A stretch of DNA of 44,646 nt. Origin: a bacterium (GTDB taxonomy: Bacteria; Verrucomicrobiota; Verrucomicrobiia; Limisphaerales; UBA8199). This document shows, piece by piece, positions 36,492 through 44,582 of this stretch. The stretch's first letter is position 1. Every line of letters begins with the position of its first letter. The notes beneath the pieces were generated by a model. It was given only the letters and a program-made list of their open reading frames with translations. It was not told the origin of the DNA and made no database searches. The DNA lies in the NCBI GenBank assembly GCA_021784555.1, contig JAJYHY010000018.1:1-44646 (forward strand), written 5' to 3'. The position numbers and the translations under genes are program-made.

Positions 36492-37676
36492 ATGGAGGAA
36501 CCGAATGACTATCTCACCGCCCTGCTGGCGACTCTCCTGGGCTGGACGCTGGACGCATTCGATTTCTTTGTCCTGGTTTTCGCCCTCCCCGCCATTGCCC
36601 ACGACTTTAAGACGGATATTGCCGCCATCGCCGCCACCATTGCGGTGACGCTGGCCTTCCGCCCGGTCGGGGCCTTCATCTTCGGGCTGCTGGCCGACCG
36701 ATACGGCAGACGGCTGCCGCTCATGATCGACTTGGTCTTTTACTCCATCATTGAAATCCTTTCCGGTCTGGCGCCCACTTACACTACGTTCCTCGTGTTA
36801 CGCGCCCTGTTTGGGATCGGCATGGGCGGCGAATGGGGCGTGGGCGCCTCCCTGGCGATGGAAAAGGCCCCGCCGCGATGGCGCGGCGTTTTGTCCGGGC
36901 TGCTCCAGGAAGGTTACGCGATCGGCTACCTCCTGGCGGCGTGCTGCTATTTCACCGTGTTTCCACGGTGGGGGTGGCGCCCGATGTTCTTCCTCGGCGG
37001 CTTGCCGGCCCTGCTGGCGGTGTTCATCCGCTACCGCGTCAAGGAGTCGGCGATATGGCGGAAGACGCGCCAGGAGAGTTGGCGGGGTCTGGGGCGGGCC
37101 ATCGTGTCCAACTGGAGAATCTTCCTCTATCTAACGGCGCTCATGATGATGATGAACCTCGCTTCTCACGGGACACAGGACATGTATCCCACTTTTCTGA
37201 AGGAGCAGCGCGGGTTCACTCCCCGAGAAGTGGCCGTCATCGCGGTCATTTACAACATCGGCGCGCTCTTAGGCGGCATCCTCTTCGGCCAACTCTCCGA
37301 CCGCTTTGGCCGGCGGCGTGGGATGATCGTCGCCTTTATTTTGGCAATGGTTCTCATTCCGCTCTGGGCCTATGCGCCGGGGACGGTGTGGCTGGTCCTG
37401 GGCGCCTTCTTGATGCAGTTCATGGTTCAGGGCGCCTGGGGGGTGATTCCGGCGCACCTCAATGAACTGGCGCCGAATGCGGTCCGCGGCTTTCTGCCGG
37501 GATTTGCCTATCAATGCGGCGTGTTGCTGGCCGGGAGCGTCGCCTACTTGGAAGCGGTTTTCGCGCGACACTTGAGCTACGCCACGGCGATGGCGCTGAC
37601 GGCGCTCACCGTTTTTCTTGTCGGAGTCGTCGTTATCGCGGCGGGCAAGGAGAAACGCGGCGCTCATTTTGGCTGA
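36492..37676 (+). CDS. MFS transporter (metabolite:H+ symporter type)
   Basis: 394 residues with about 12 membrane helices. Family marks: LGWTLDAFDFFVLVFALPAI in helix 1, GLLADRYGRRLPLMIDLVFY (the D-R-x-G-R-R loop between helices 2 and 3), GIGMGGEWGVGASLAMEKAP, and the second-half repeat GQLSDRFGRRRGMIVAFIL. The GGEWG motif and WTLDAFD start are typical of the sugar-acid/aromatic-acid and sialic-acid-like proton symporters (NanT/ShiA relatives). The substrate is unknown. Confidence 0.93.
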   Translation: MEEPNDYLTALLATLLGWTLDAFDFFVLVFALPAIAHDFKTDIAAIAATIAVTLAFRPVGAFIFGLLADRYGRRLPLMIDLVFYSIIEILSGLAPTYTTFLVLRALFGIGMGGEWGVGASLAMEKAPPRWRGVLSGLLQEGYAIGYLLAACCYFTVFPRWGWRPMFFLGGLPALLAVFIRYRVKESAIWRKTRQESWRGLGRAIVSNWRIFLYLTALMMMMNLASHGTQDMYPTFLKEQRGFTPREVAVIAVIYNIGALLGGILFGQLSDRFGRRRGMIVAFILAMVLIPLWAYAPGTVWLVLGAFLMQFMVQGAWGVIPAHLNELAPNAVRGFLPGFAYQCGVLLAGSVAYLEAVFARHLSYATAMALTALTVFLVGVVVIAAGKEKRGAHFG

Positions 37677-37732
37677 GAGTGCCAGGAAATTTGCCTTTGC
37701 TCCTCTGGCCCCAGGCTTTACTCTTACGGTCA

Positions 37733-38419
37733 ATGAAAAACGTGGGGAGAGCCCGAAAGGCGGGTTTCAAGCTCATTCTGATTTCGCTGATTGGGGTGTT
37801 AATCGTCCTGGTCCTAGGCCTTTTCACCACTTTCATCGGCACCCTGGCGGTGGCGGTGACGCCCGTCCTGGTCGTGCTTTGGGCCGTCTTTTCGTTGTTC
37901 ACGATCTATTTCTTTCGCGACCCCACCTCGCGGGTGCCGGTGGGGGCGCGTTTGGTTCTCAGCCCGGCGCACGCAAAGGTGGACGTGGTTGATAGCTGCA
38001 CGGAGACCGAGTTCATGGGCGGGCCGTGCCAGAGGATTTCCATGTTTTTGTCGGTGCTGGATGTTCACGTTCAGAATGCCCCGGCGGGGGGGAAAGTGAG
38101 TTTGATGAAGTACACCGCCGGGCAGTTTCTGAGCGCTATCAGGACCGAATCCGCCCTGCACAATGAGAATGTGCTGCTTGGATTTGAACTGAACGATCCG
38201 CCCGGAAAGAAGGTTGGTGTGCGGCTGATTGCGGGTGTATTGGCCCGGCGCATCGTGCCATGGGTAGTCGAGGGGCAGGAGTTAGTGCGCGGGGAGCGGA
38301 TCAGCCTCATTCAATTTGGTTCACGGGCGGAGGTCTATTTGCCGGAAGAGGCAAAGATCCGAGTGAAGGTTGGGGACAAGGTGGTTGGGGGCGAGACCGT
38401 GCTGGCGGTGTTCGAGTGA
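37733..38419 (+). CDS. psd: Phosphatidylserine decarboxylase family protein
   Basis: 228 residues from ATG 37733; an open frame extends upstream to 37514 but overlaps the MFS gene. It makes phosphatidylethanolamine from phosphatidylserine. Two N-terminal membrane segments (about 12-60) precede the short Psd core: FRDPTSRVPVGARLVLSPAH, FLSVLDVHVQNAPAGGKVSL, QFLSAIRTESALHNENVLLG. Near the C-terminus, IQFGSRAEVYLP holds the Gly-Ser (196-197) where the chain would self-cleave to form the pyruvoyl group. The length and motif fit the compact (archaeal-type) Psd. It is 8 bp upstream of the serine transferase gene. Confidence 0.93.
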   Translation: MKNVGRARKAGFKLILISLIGVLIVLVLGLFTTFIGTLAVAVTPVLVVLWAVFSLFTIYFFRDPTSRVPVGARLVLSPAHAKVDVVDSCTETEFMGGPCQRISMFLSVLDVHVQNAPAGGKVSLMKYTAGQFLSAIRTESALHNENVLLGFELNDPPGKKVGVRLIAGVLARRIVPWVVEGQELVRGERISLIQFGSRAEVYLPEEAKIRVKVGDKVVGGETVLAVFE

Positions 38420-38427
38420 GGAACCCA

Positions 38428-39294
38428 ATGGACAAGCTGCCACCTGACCCGTCGGCGGAAGAGGGAGCCGAGCCGAAGCTGAAGATCTACTTCCTGCCCA
38501 ACCTGCTCACCGCCGGGAATCTCTTCTGCGGGTTTGTGGCCCTGACGAAGATCGTCGAGGCGAACATCTCGGCGGGCAATTACCAGCAGATCAAGGTCGC
38601 GCTCGGTTTTATCTTGCTGGCTTGCATCTTCGACCTGTTCGATGGCCGGGTGGCCCGGATGGGCGGGGTGGAGAGCCCTTTTGGCCGCGAATTCGATTCG
38701 CTGGCGGACCTGATTTCCTTCGGGGTGGCGCCGGCGTTTCTGGTCCACCGGGTCGTGCTAAGGGACGTATTTGGCGCCAGACCGGAATTTGGTTGGTTCA
38801 TCTCTTCGGTTTACCTCTTATGCGGCGCCTTTCGGCTGGCGCGCTTCAACTGCCTGGCGGCCCAGGGGCCGGGAGGCGGGGGCAAAGATTTTTTGGGCTT
38901 CCCGATCCCGTCAGCGGCGGGGTTGGTGGCATCGCTGACGCTGCTCATCATCCAGCTTAATGAAAAGGAACGCACCTTAGGCGCTTGGAAGTACCTCCTG
39001 GCGGCGGTGCTGTTGCTGCTCTCAGCGATGATGGTCAGCACGGTGCGTTACCCGAGTTTCAAGTCGCTGGGACTCCGCTCCCGGAGCACATTTACCAAGG
39101 CGATCATTACCGCGGTGTTCCTGGGCTTTCTGTTTGTGTTCCGTGAAGCCATCCTGTTTTACGTGCTGCCGGCGTTCTTTACCCTTTACCTGGTTTATGG
39201 ATTCATCCGGCCTCGCATTTCCAGACGGATGCGGCGCGAAATCGAGGAGGAAGACGACGACGAGTTCGATACCCACACCCCATCGGCCGGCTAA
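38428..39294 (+). CDS. pssA: CDP-diacylglycerol--serine O-phosphatidyltransferase
   Basis: 288 residues from ATG 38428 (MDKLPPDPSAEEG). It condenses CDP-diacylglycerol with serine to give phosphatidylserine, the substrate of the neighbouring Psd. The CDP-alcohol transferase signature is DGRVARMGGVESPFGREFDS followed by LAD, matching D-G-x2-A-R-x8-G-x3-D-x3-D. It is preceded by YFLPNLLTAGNLFCGFVALT, and several hydrophobic segments follow. The C-terminal tail is acidic (EEEDDDEFDTH). Together with psd it forms a two-gene phosphatidylethanolamine cassette. Confidence 0.94.
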   Translation: MDKLPPDPSAEEGAEPKLKIYFLPNLLTAGNLFCGFVALTKIVEANISAGNYQQIKVALGFILLACIFDLFDGRVARMGGVESPFGREFDSLADLISFGVAPAFLVHRVVLRDVFGARPEFGWFISSVYLLCGAFRLARFNCLAAQGPGGGGKDFLGFPIPSAAGLVASLTLLIIQLNEKERTLGAWKYLLAAVLLLLSAMMVSTVRYPSFKSLGLRSRSTFTKAIITAVFLGFLFVFREAILFYVLPAFFTLYLVYGFIRPRISRRMRREIEEEDDDEFDTHTPSAG

Positions 39295-39302
39295 ATCCAG
39301 GA

Positions 39303-39998
39303 ATGACGACCTCCCCTATTTTCCTGGCCTCACTCACCGGCTTCATCAGCGGCCTGTTGCTCTCCATTCCCGTCGGCCCGGTCAACCTGACGATTATCAA
39401 CGAAGGGGCGCGGCGCGGGTTTAGGTGGGGGCTGCTGATCGGACTGGGGGCGACGGTGATGGAGGTGATCTATTGCTTCATTGCCTTCACCGGGTTTGCC
39501 TCTTTTTTTTCGCAAGGGTATATCAAAGCGGGGATGGAGCTCTTTAGCTTTGTCTTCCTGTTGTTTCTCGGAATGAAGTTCGTGCTGGCCCAGTCCGTCC
39601 AGGCCCCCGTGCATCTGAGCGCGGCCGCCGACCGATTCGAAGAGCATCTCGGCGAGAGACTTCATCCGCACTCGGCCTTCATGACCGGCTTCGTGCGGGT
39701 GATGGGCAACCTGGGTGTATTGGTATTCTGGATCATCCTGGCGGCCAACTTTATTTCGCGGGGCTGGGTTACTCCGGATTGGCCGGGCAAACTGGCCTGC
39801 GTCGGCGGCGTGGCGGCGGGGACGGGCGGCTGGTTCTTCGCGTTAAGCTGGCTGGTCTCACTTGGCCATGGGAAATTTAGCGAAAAGACTCTGCTGCGAA
39901 TGGAGCACTTCTCCGGCATTGGGCTGTTGGTCCTGGCCCTCATCCATGGCGGGATGATCATCCGCGAGATGGCTAAACACAGGCTCTACGGCCATTAG
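39303..39998 (+). CDS. LysE-family amino acid exporter
   Basis: 231 residues, 8 bp after pssA. It exports amino acids or related small molecules across the inner membrane. Six membrane segments fit the LysE fold, with GFISGLLLSIPVGPVNLTII at the start (the P-x-G-P of helix 1), EGARRGFRWGLLIGLGATVM, and FVFLLFLGMKFVLAQSVQAP after the first repeat. Then AFMTGFVRVMGNLGVLVFWI opens the second half. Substrate not deducible. A short repeat follows the stop codon. Confidence 0.9.
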   Translation: MTTSPIFLASLTGFISGLLLSIPVGPVNLTIINEGARRGFRWGLLIGLGATVMEVIYCFIAFTGFASFFSQGYIKAGMELFSFVFLLFLGMKFVLAQSVQAPVHLSAAADRFEEHLGERLHPHSAFMTGFVRVMGNLGVLVFWIILAANFISRGWVTPDWPGKLACVGGVAAGTGGWFFALSWLVSLGHGKFSEKTLLRMEHFSGIGLLVLALIHGGMIIREMAKHRLYGH

Positions 39999-40004
39999 GG
40001 AGGC

Positions 40005-40041
40005 CACAGGTCAGAGGTCACGGGTCACAGGTCAGGGGTCG
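40005..40041. repeat. Short direct repeat (21-bp unit, twice)
   Basis: CACAGGTCAGAGGTCA at 40005-40020 is followed by CACAGGTCAGGGGTCG at 40026-40041. It sits just after the LysE stop codon. It looks like a small slipped-strand repeat; no function suggested. Confidence 0.6.
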
Positions 40042-40087
40042 GCTGCAAAGCGTCGCCCGCGCCCTTGGGCTCGCTAACCGCCTGGAA

Positions 40088-40336
40088 TTAGGCGATCCGC
40101 GGTTCTGAGTGATGAGCCAGTTCTCGAGCATGAGGAATCTCACTGCTGCCAACCGGACGTACCTGCTCGGCGGCGACCGTGACGACTGCTGCCGTCTTTC
40201 CGGCGAGGGTTACAAACTCCACCTCGTAAGCCTCCTGCCGCGGGTAAACATGCACCACGGCCCCGATATCGCCAGGCTCAAGGCCCTCGTCGTGCAAACG
40301 TGCGGTCAATACTACCCGGTCGTGTTCGCGAATCAT
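40088..40336 (-). CDS. DUF4926-domain protein
   Basis: 82 residues with IREHDRVVLTARLHDEGLEP, then GDIGAVVHVYPRQEAYEVEF and a C-terminal VTVAAEQVRPV. This small beta-barrel-like (KOW-like) fold is the DUF4926 family. It lies 12 bp downstream of the DUF6883-type gene on the same strand. The two families are often found as neighbours (recall), suggesting a functional pair. Activity unknown. Confidence 0.8.
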   Translation of the reverse strand: MIREHDRVVLTARLHDEGLEPGDIGAVVHVYPRQEAYEVEFVTLAGKTAAVVTVAAEQVRPVGSSEIPHARELAHHSEPRIA

Positions 40337-40348
40337 ATATATACTATA

Positions 40349-40681
40349 CTAAAGAGGGTGCGCCGTGACCAGTCTTGGAAAACCCGTGCCCGCGTCGATG
40401 ATCCAGATGGCTCGGATGCAAGGTGAGCGGCCATCGGGGCAGGAAATCGCGCCGTCAACGCGATATTTGGTGCCGTACTTGGTGGTCGAGGTCGAGGAAA
40501 CAGCATGCGCGCGGGCGTGAATCATCAGTGCCTCAGCCAAGATCCGCCATTCTTTGGCAGCAAAGCCGAACCGGGAAACGAACTCTGCCTTGCGGCCTCC
40601 TTCTGGATGATCAAGGTCAAGCAGGTAATCGGTGACTTTTCTTTGCTCGACCAGTGCCTTGCTTGCATTTGGAAGCTTCAC
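40349..40681 (-). CDS. DUF6883-domain protein
   Basis: 110 residues from the GTG at 40681 (then KLPNASKALVEQRKVTDYLL). Family marks are the KLPNA start, DLDHPEGGRKAEFVSRFGF and a C-terminal TKYRVDGAISCPDGRSPCIR followed by AIWIIDAGTGFPRLVTAHP. DUF6883 domains occur alone or at the end of large polymorphic-toxin-like proteins (recall), so a toxin-like role is possible. An upstream GTG at 40693 would add four residues. Confidence 0.8.
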   Translation of the reverse strand: MKLPNASKALVEQRKVTDYLLDLDHPEGGRKAEFVSRFGFAAKEWRILAEALMIHARAHAVSSTSTTKYGTKYRVDGAISCPDGRSPCIRAIWIIDAGTGFPRLVTAHPL

Positions 40682-40705
40682 AACAGAGCACACCGATTCT
40701 CAGTA

Positions 40706-41386
40706 TTATCGCGACGGCCAGAAGAAGAAGCGGGCGTAGATGTAAGCCAGGGCCTCGCCGATTACGTTCCGCACCCCCGCGCTGGAACGCCACCAGCGAT
40801 TGGGATTGTAATTCCCAGGGGGAGCGGCAATGACCCCCACGGTCACGTGACCTCCCAGGGCCTCCTCGAAAAGCAGGCGGGAGCGCCGCGCATGCGGCCC
40901 CTCCGTCAGGACATTAACGGGCGAGGGACAGGGGAGGTGGCGGGCTTCAAACCAACGCCTCAAAGCCACGGCGGAGTCGTAAGTCCGGTCCTTGCGCACA
41001 AGTGGCGCCGGCACACACTGGAGGAGATTGGTGCTCAAGCCAAGTTTGGCCAGGCGAACCGCGCCAAGTTCAGCGTAGCTCTCGTACTCGACCAACATGG
41101 AACCGGAGTCAATCGGCACTCCCGTGACATACACCTTTGAATACTGATGATGCCGGAACTCGGCTATGGCGTCCTGGAGGACGTAGTCGGAGGCCCAGCC
41201 CTCTACCACGAGTATCCCGCCGGGTTTGGAATCGGTTACGGCCAGGAACGGTTCGGCATTGCGCACCACCAGCACCGCGCCTAGCAGCAGTACCAACAAC
41301 AGCCCCGCCCAGCCGCGCCAGGTCGGAACCAGGCATTCGCGGCGGCAAACCAAACCCCAGCAATGTGCTCGACGGCGCTCGTCCAT
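40706..41386 (-). CDS. YdcF/ElyC-like (DUF218) envelope protein
   Basis: 226 residues from ATG 41386; an open frame extends upstream but is not family-like. One N-terminal membrane segment (WAGLLLVLLLGAVLVVRN) precedes the DUF218 fold: GGILVVEGWASDYVLQDAIA, YSKVYVTGVPIDSGSMLVEY, YDSAVALRRWFEARHLPCPS, VNVLTEGPHARRSRLLFEEA. DUF218 relatives (SanA, ElyC, YdcF) are linked to envelope integrity; the role here is unknown. It has no close partners, lying between two unrelated genes. Confidence 0.85.
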   Translation of the reverse strand: MDERRRAHCWGLVCRRECLVPTWRGWAGLLLVLLLGAVLVVRNAEPFLAVTDSKPGGILVVEGWASDYVLQDAIAEFRHHQYSKVYVTGVPIDSGSMLVEYESYAELGAVRLAKLGLSTNLLQCVPAPLVRKDRTYDSAVALRRWFEARHLPCPSPVNVLTEGPHARRSRLLFEEALGGHVTVGVIAAPPGNYNPNRWWRSSAGVRNVIGEALAYIYARFFFWPSR

Positions 41387-41471
41387 CCGACATCGATTCT
41401 CTGGTAATCTGCCGGCGGGTTTCAACCACGGAATACACGGAGCACACCGAAAAACGCGATTTCGAATCGGC

Positions 41472-41990
41472 TCACGGCGCGGCTTCCGCTCCGACGGCCT
41501 GCCGCTCTCGCTCTGCCTCCGGGCCGTCCGGCTTGAACACCCAGCTTGGATCGCCCACAAAATCCGCGGCCATCTCGCCAACATCGGCATCTTTCACCGG
41601 GATATATTTCCCAGTCGCCGAGGCGAGCCGGACTCCCGCCTCATCTCGCAACTCCGCCTTCGCTTCAAAAAGGCGCCCGCGCCGGTTGCTGACCAGTTCG
41701 GCGGCGCCCACCAGGGTTTGATTTGGCCGGGCGGGACTCGCATAGCGCACGGTCAACTCGGCGCAGTAGGCAAACTGCTTTGTCCGCACGGCGCAGGCCC
41801 ACACCATGATTTCGTCAAGCAGGGTGGCCAGCAAACCGCCATGCACAATTCCCCTGAATCCTGCGTGCTCCACCCTCGGCACGAAGCGGGCCTGGACGAG
41901 GCGTCCGTCTGTCTCCAGCCGGAGGTTCAGTCCGGACGGGTTGGCTTCCCCGCATACAAAACATGACCGCGTATGAGGCAATTCTCGCAT
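41472..41990 (-). CDS. PaaI-family hotdog thioesterase
   Basis: 172 residues from ATG 41990 (MRELPHTRSCFVCGEANPSG). It cleaves acyl-CoA thioesters; the exact substrate is unknown. The hotdog core is seen in GFRGIVHGGLLATLLDEIMV (the HGG motif and the Asp/Glu after the helix), AELTVRYASPARPNQTLVGA and the C-terminal GVRLASATGKYIPVK. The N-terminal CFVCG pair is common in this subset. It is divergent from proA, with a 123-bp gap. Confidence 0.9.
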   Translation of the reverse strand: MRELPHTRSCFVCGEANPSGLNLRLETDGRLVQARFVPRVEHAGFRGIVHGGLLATLLDEIMVWACAVRTKQFAYCAELTVRYASPARPNQTLVGAAELVSNRRGRLFEAKAELRDEAGVRLASATGKYIPVKDADVGEMAADFVGDPSWVFKPDGPEAERERQAVGAEAAP

Positions 41991-42113
41991 GGGAAAAATA
42001 GGTCCCGCCCCTCGGCCAATGGCAAGCGAATACCCCAGTTCTTTGCTGGTCAATCATCATCACGTTTTCTCATTTTCTCGGGCCGCAACCCGCGGTACAT
42101 TGGCTCGGTATCT

Positions 42114-43406
42114 ATGACGTTAAGCGAGCAAATGACAGGATTGGCGCGCAAGGCCAAGGCGGCTTCGAGAGAACTGGCCAGGCTGGTGACACCGGAAAAG
42201 AACGCGTGCCTCCTGGCAATGGCCGACGCTCTCGAACAAAGCGCCCCCGCCATCAAGTCCGCCAACGCCCGCGACATGGAAACCGGCTCCAAGATGCGCC
42301 TGTCGTCCGCCATGCTCGACCGCCTCTCGCTCACCGATAAGCGCATCGCCTCAATGGCGAAGGGATTGCGCGAGGTCGCTGGCTTGCCCGACCCGGTCGG
42401 CCGAGTTCTTGATGAGCGCGTGCGGCCCAACGGATTGAAGCTGCGCAAAGTCAGCACGCCCATCGGCGTGGTCGTCATCATTTACGAATCCCGGCCCAAC
42501 GTCACTGCCGACGCCGCCAGCCTCTGTTTCAAGTCCGGCAACGCCGCCATCCTTCGCGGCGGCAAGGAGGCGCTCGAATCCAACCAGACCATCGCCCACA
42601 TCATGATCGAAGCTGGCCGGCGCGCACTTTCCAACTCCCCCGTCCATGCCATCCAGGTTGTCCCTACGCCCGATCGGCACGCCATCCGCGAACTGTTAGC
42701 CCTGACGCAATACATCGACCTGTGCATGCCGCGCGGGGGCGAGGGCCTTATCCGCGCCGTGGCGGAGTGCTCCAAAGTCCCGGTCATCAAGCACTACAAA
42801 GGCGTGTGTCACGTATATGTAGATAGCCAGGCTGACCTCAAAATGGCGGAAGAAATCGCGATGAACGCCAAAGTCCAGCGGCCTGCTGTCTGCAACGCCA
42901 TGGAGACCCTGCTCGTGGACAAGGCCATCGCCTCCCAGTTCCTGCCCCGGATTGCCGCCAAACTGGCCGAGAAAAACGTAGAACTCCGCGCCGACGCCTC
43001 AGCCCGCGCCCTCTTGGAGTCTCAGTTCTCGACCGCCCCTCTTCAAATCAAACTCAAAACCGCTTCCGACCAGGATTTCTACACCGAGTACAACGACTAC
43101 ATCCTCAATGTCCGCGTGGTGGACGGAGTGGCGCAGGCCATTGAGCACATTAATCGCTATGGCTCGGCCCATTCGGACAGCATTGTTACCCGGGACGAAG
43201 CCCATGCGAACCGGTTCCTCAATGATGTCGATTCCGCCGCCGTCTATTGGAATGCCTCGACCCGCTTCACCGACGGGGGTGAGTTTGGGATGGGCGCGGA
43301 GATCGGCATCAGCACGGATAAGATTGGGGCGCGCGGGCCGATGGGCCTGGAAGAGTTGACCAGCTACAAATGGGTTGGCATTGGCAGCGGCCAGATTCGG
43401 AGTTAA
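42114..43406 (+). CDS. proA: Glutamate-5-semialdehyde dehydrogenase (gamma-glutamyl phosphate reductase)
   Basis: 430 residues from ATG 42114; earlier in-frame starts overlap the divergent thioesterase. It reduces gamma-glutamyl phosphate to glutamate semialdehyde with NADPH in proline synthesis. Visible family sequence includes PIGVVVIIYESRPNVTADAA, LCFKSGNAAILRGGKEALES, LCMPRGGEGLIRAVAECSKV, IKHYKGVCHVYVDSQADLKM, the catalytic Cys in VQRPAVCNAMETLLV, and SDSIVTRDEAHANRFLNDVD. Full length. proB is not in the window. Its last codons (GIGSGQIRS, stop) were copied in the tandem duplication downstream. Confidence 0.97.
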   Translation: MTLSEQMTGLARKAKAASRELARLVTPEKNACLLAMADALEQSAPAIKSANARDMETGSKMRLSSAMLDRLSLTDKRIASMAKGLREVAGLPDPVGRVLDERVRPNGLKLRKVSTPIGVVVIIYESRPNVTADAASLCFKSGNAAILRGGKEALESNQTIAHIMIEAGRRALSNSPVHAIQVVPTPDRHAIRELLALTQYIDLCMPRGGEGLIRAVAECSKVPVIKHYKGVCHVYVDSQADLKMAEEIAMNAKVQRPAVCNAMETLLVDKAIASQFLPRIAAKLAEKNVELRADASARALLESQFSTAPLQIKLKTASDQDFYTEYNDYILNVRVVDGVAQAIEHINRYGSAHSDSIVTRDEAHANRFLNDVDSAAVYWNASTRFTDGGEFGMGAEIGISTDKIGARGPMGLEELTSYKWVGIGSGQIRS

Positions 43407-44535
43407 ACTGCGTCTATGCAAACGGCCGTTCAAAACGAATTCGTCAGTGTCGAAGACTATTTGGCGGCGGAGGAATCCAGCGACGTGCGCCATGAATATC
43501 TCGGCGGCCTGGTGTATGCGATGGCGGGCGAAACGCGGCGCCATAACCGTATCTGGCTGAACATTGCGCTCGCCCTGGGCCAGCGTCTCAGGAGAGGCCC
43601 GTGCCAGTTGTACGCCCGTGACGTCCGGGTCAACCTCGATTTGCGCGACGACCAGTATTTCTACTATCCCGACATCGTTGTAACCTGCGACCAGCGCGAC
43701 ACCCATCCGCGGTTTGTCCGTTACCCAAAGCTCATCATCGAAGTCCTCTCTGACAGCACCGAGCGCACCGACAAGCGGGAGAAGTTCTTTGCCTACACCA
43801 GCATCTCTTCCTTGGAGGAATACGTCCTGGTTTCACAGGCCAGTCCCGAAGTCACCGTCTTTTGCCGCGCCAATAGATGGGCGGCCAAGGAAATCTCCGG
43901 CGCCAAGTCTAAAGTCATTCTGCAATCGCTCAAGGTGACCCTGCCCCTTTCGGCCATTTACGAGCGGGTTGGAGCCTGACGATGGCCTAAAGGTGGATAA
44001 GGATTGGCAGCGGCCAGGTTCGGCGTTAAGCATGCGTCCATGCAAATGGCCATCCAAAACGAATTTGTTAGCGTCGAAGACTATTTGGCGGCGGAGCAAG
44101 CCAGTGACGTGCGCCATGAATATCTCGGCGGCTTGGTGTACGCCATGGCCGGCGAGACGCGTGACCACAACCAAATTGTGGTGAACACCAGTCTCACCCT
44201 CAGCCGGCATATCCGGCGAGGGCCATGCCGGCTCTATATCAGCGACATCCGGGTGAATCTCGATCTGCGCAACGACCAATATTTCTACTATCCCGACATC
44301 GTCGTCACCTGCGACAAGCGCGACACCCATCCGCGGTTTGTCCGTTACCCAAAGCTCATCATCGAAGTCCTCTCCGAGAGCACGGAGCGCACCGACAAAC
44401 GGGAGAAATTTTTCGCCTACACCAGCATCGCGTCCTTGGAGGAATACGTCCTCCTTTCACAGGCCGGCCCCGAAGTCACCGTCTTTCGCCGCGCCAACAA
44501 ATGGGCGGCCGAGACGCTCTCCGGTCTCAAGTCTA
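43380..44535. repeat. Tandem duplication of proA tail plus Uma2 gene
   Basis: The first unit begins at about 43380 (ATTGGCAGCGGCCAGATTCGG, the end of proA) and the second at about 44003 (ATTGGCAGCGGCCAGGTTCGG), 623 bp apart. Each continues through the stop region into a Uma2 gene (GTCTATGCA / GTCCATGCA) and stays similar to about 44535. There the second copy diverges abruptly, just after the SKV codons. The copies differ by many scattered substitutions, so the event is not recent. Confidence 0.85.
43416..43979 (+). CDS. Uma2-family putative restriction-like nuclease (DUF820), copy 1
   Basis: 187 residues, starting 9 bp after proA. Family marks: VSVEDYLAAEESSDVRHEYL, GGLVYAMAGETRRHNRI, YYPDIVVTC and PKLIIEVLSDSTERTDKREK followed by FFAY. 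The PD and E-V-x-S residues form the PD-(D/E)xK nuclease-like core. Uma2 proteins are widespread, often in multiple copies, and of unknown target. The C-terminus (SLKVTLPLSAIYERV) is the standard ending. Confidence 0.92.
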   Translation: MQTAVQNEFVSVEDYLAAEESSDVRHEYLGGLVYAMAGETRRHNRIWLNIALALGQRLRRGPCQLYARDVRVNLDLRDDQYFYYPDIVVTCDQRDTHPRFVRYPKLIIEVLSDSTERTDKREKFFAYTSISSLEEYVLVSQASPEVTVFCRANRWAAKEISGAKSKVILQSLKVTLPLSAIYERVGA

Positions 44536-44582
44536 AAGTAAGGGTCCATGCATTAATAACTTTGGTCGTGAAGGCGGAGTGA
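44040..44582 (+). CDS. Uma2-family nuclease-like protein, copy 2 with altered C-terminus
   Basis: 180 residues from ATG 44040 (MQMAIQNEFVSVEDYLAAEQ), about 80% like copy 1 by eye. The core motifs YYPDIVVTC and PKLIIEVLSESTERTDKREK are kept. After GLKSKV it ends VRVHALITLVVKAE instead of the family ending SLKVTLPLSAIYERV, so the last segment was replaced at about 44535 by a rearrangement. The final 60 bases of the window hold no supported feature. Confidence 0.88.
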   Translation: MQMAIQNEFVSVEDYLAAEQASDVRHEYLGGLVYAMAGETRDHNQIVVNTSLTLSRHIRRGPCRLYISDIRVNLDLRNDQYFYYPDIVVTCDKRDTHPRFVRYPKLIIEVLSESTERTDKREKFFAYTSIASLEEYVLLSQAGPEVTVFRRANKWAAETLSGLKSKVRVHALITLVVKAE

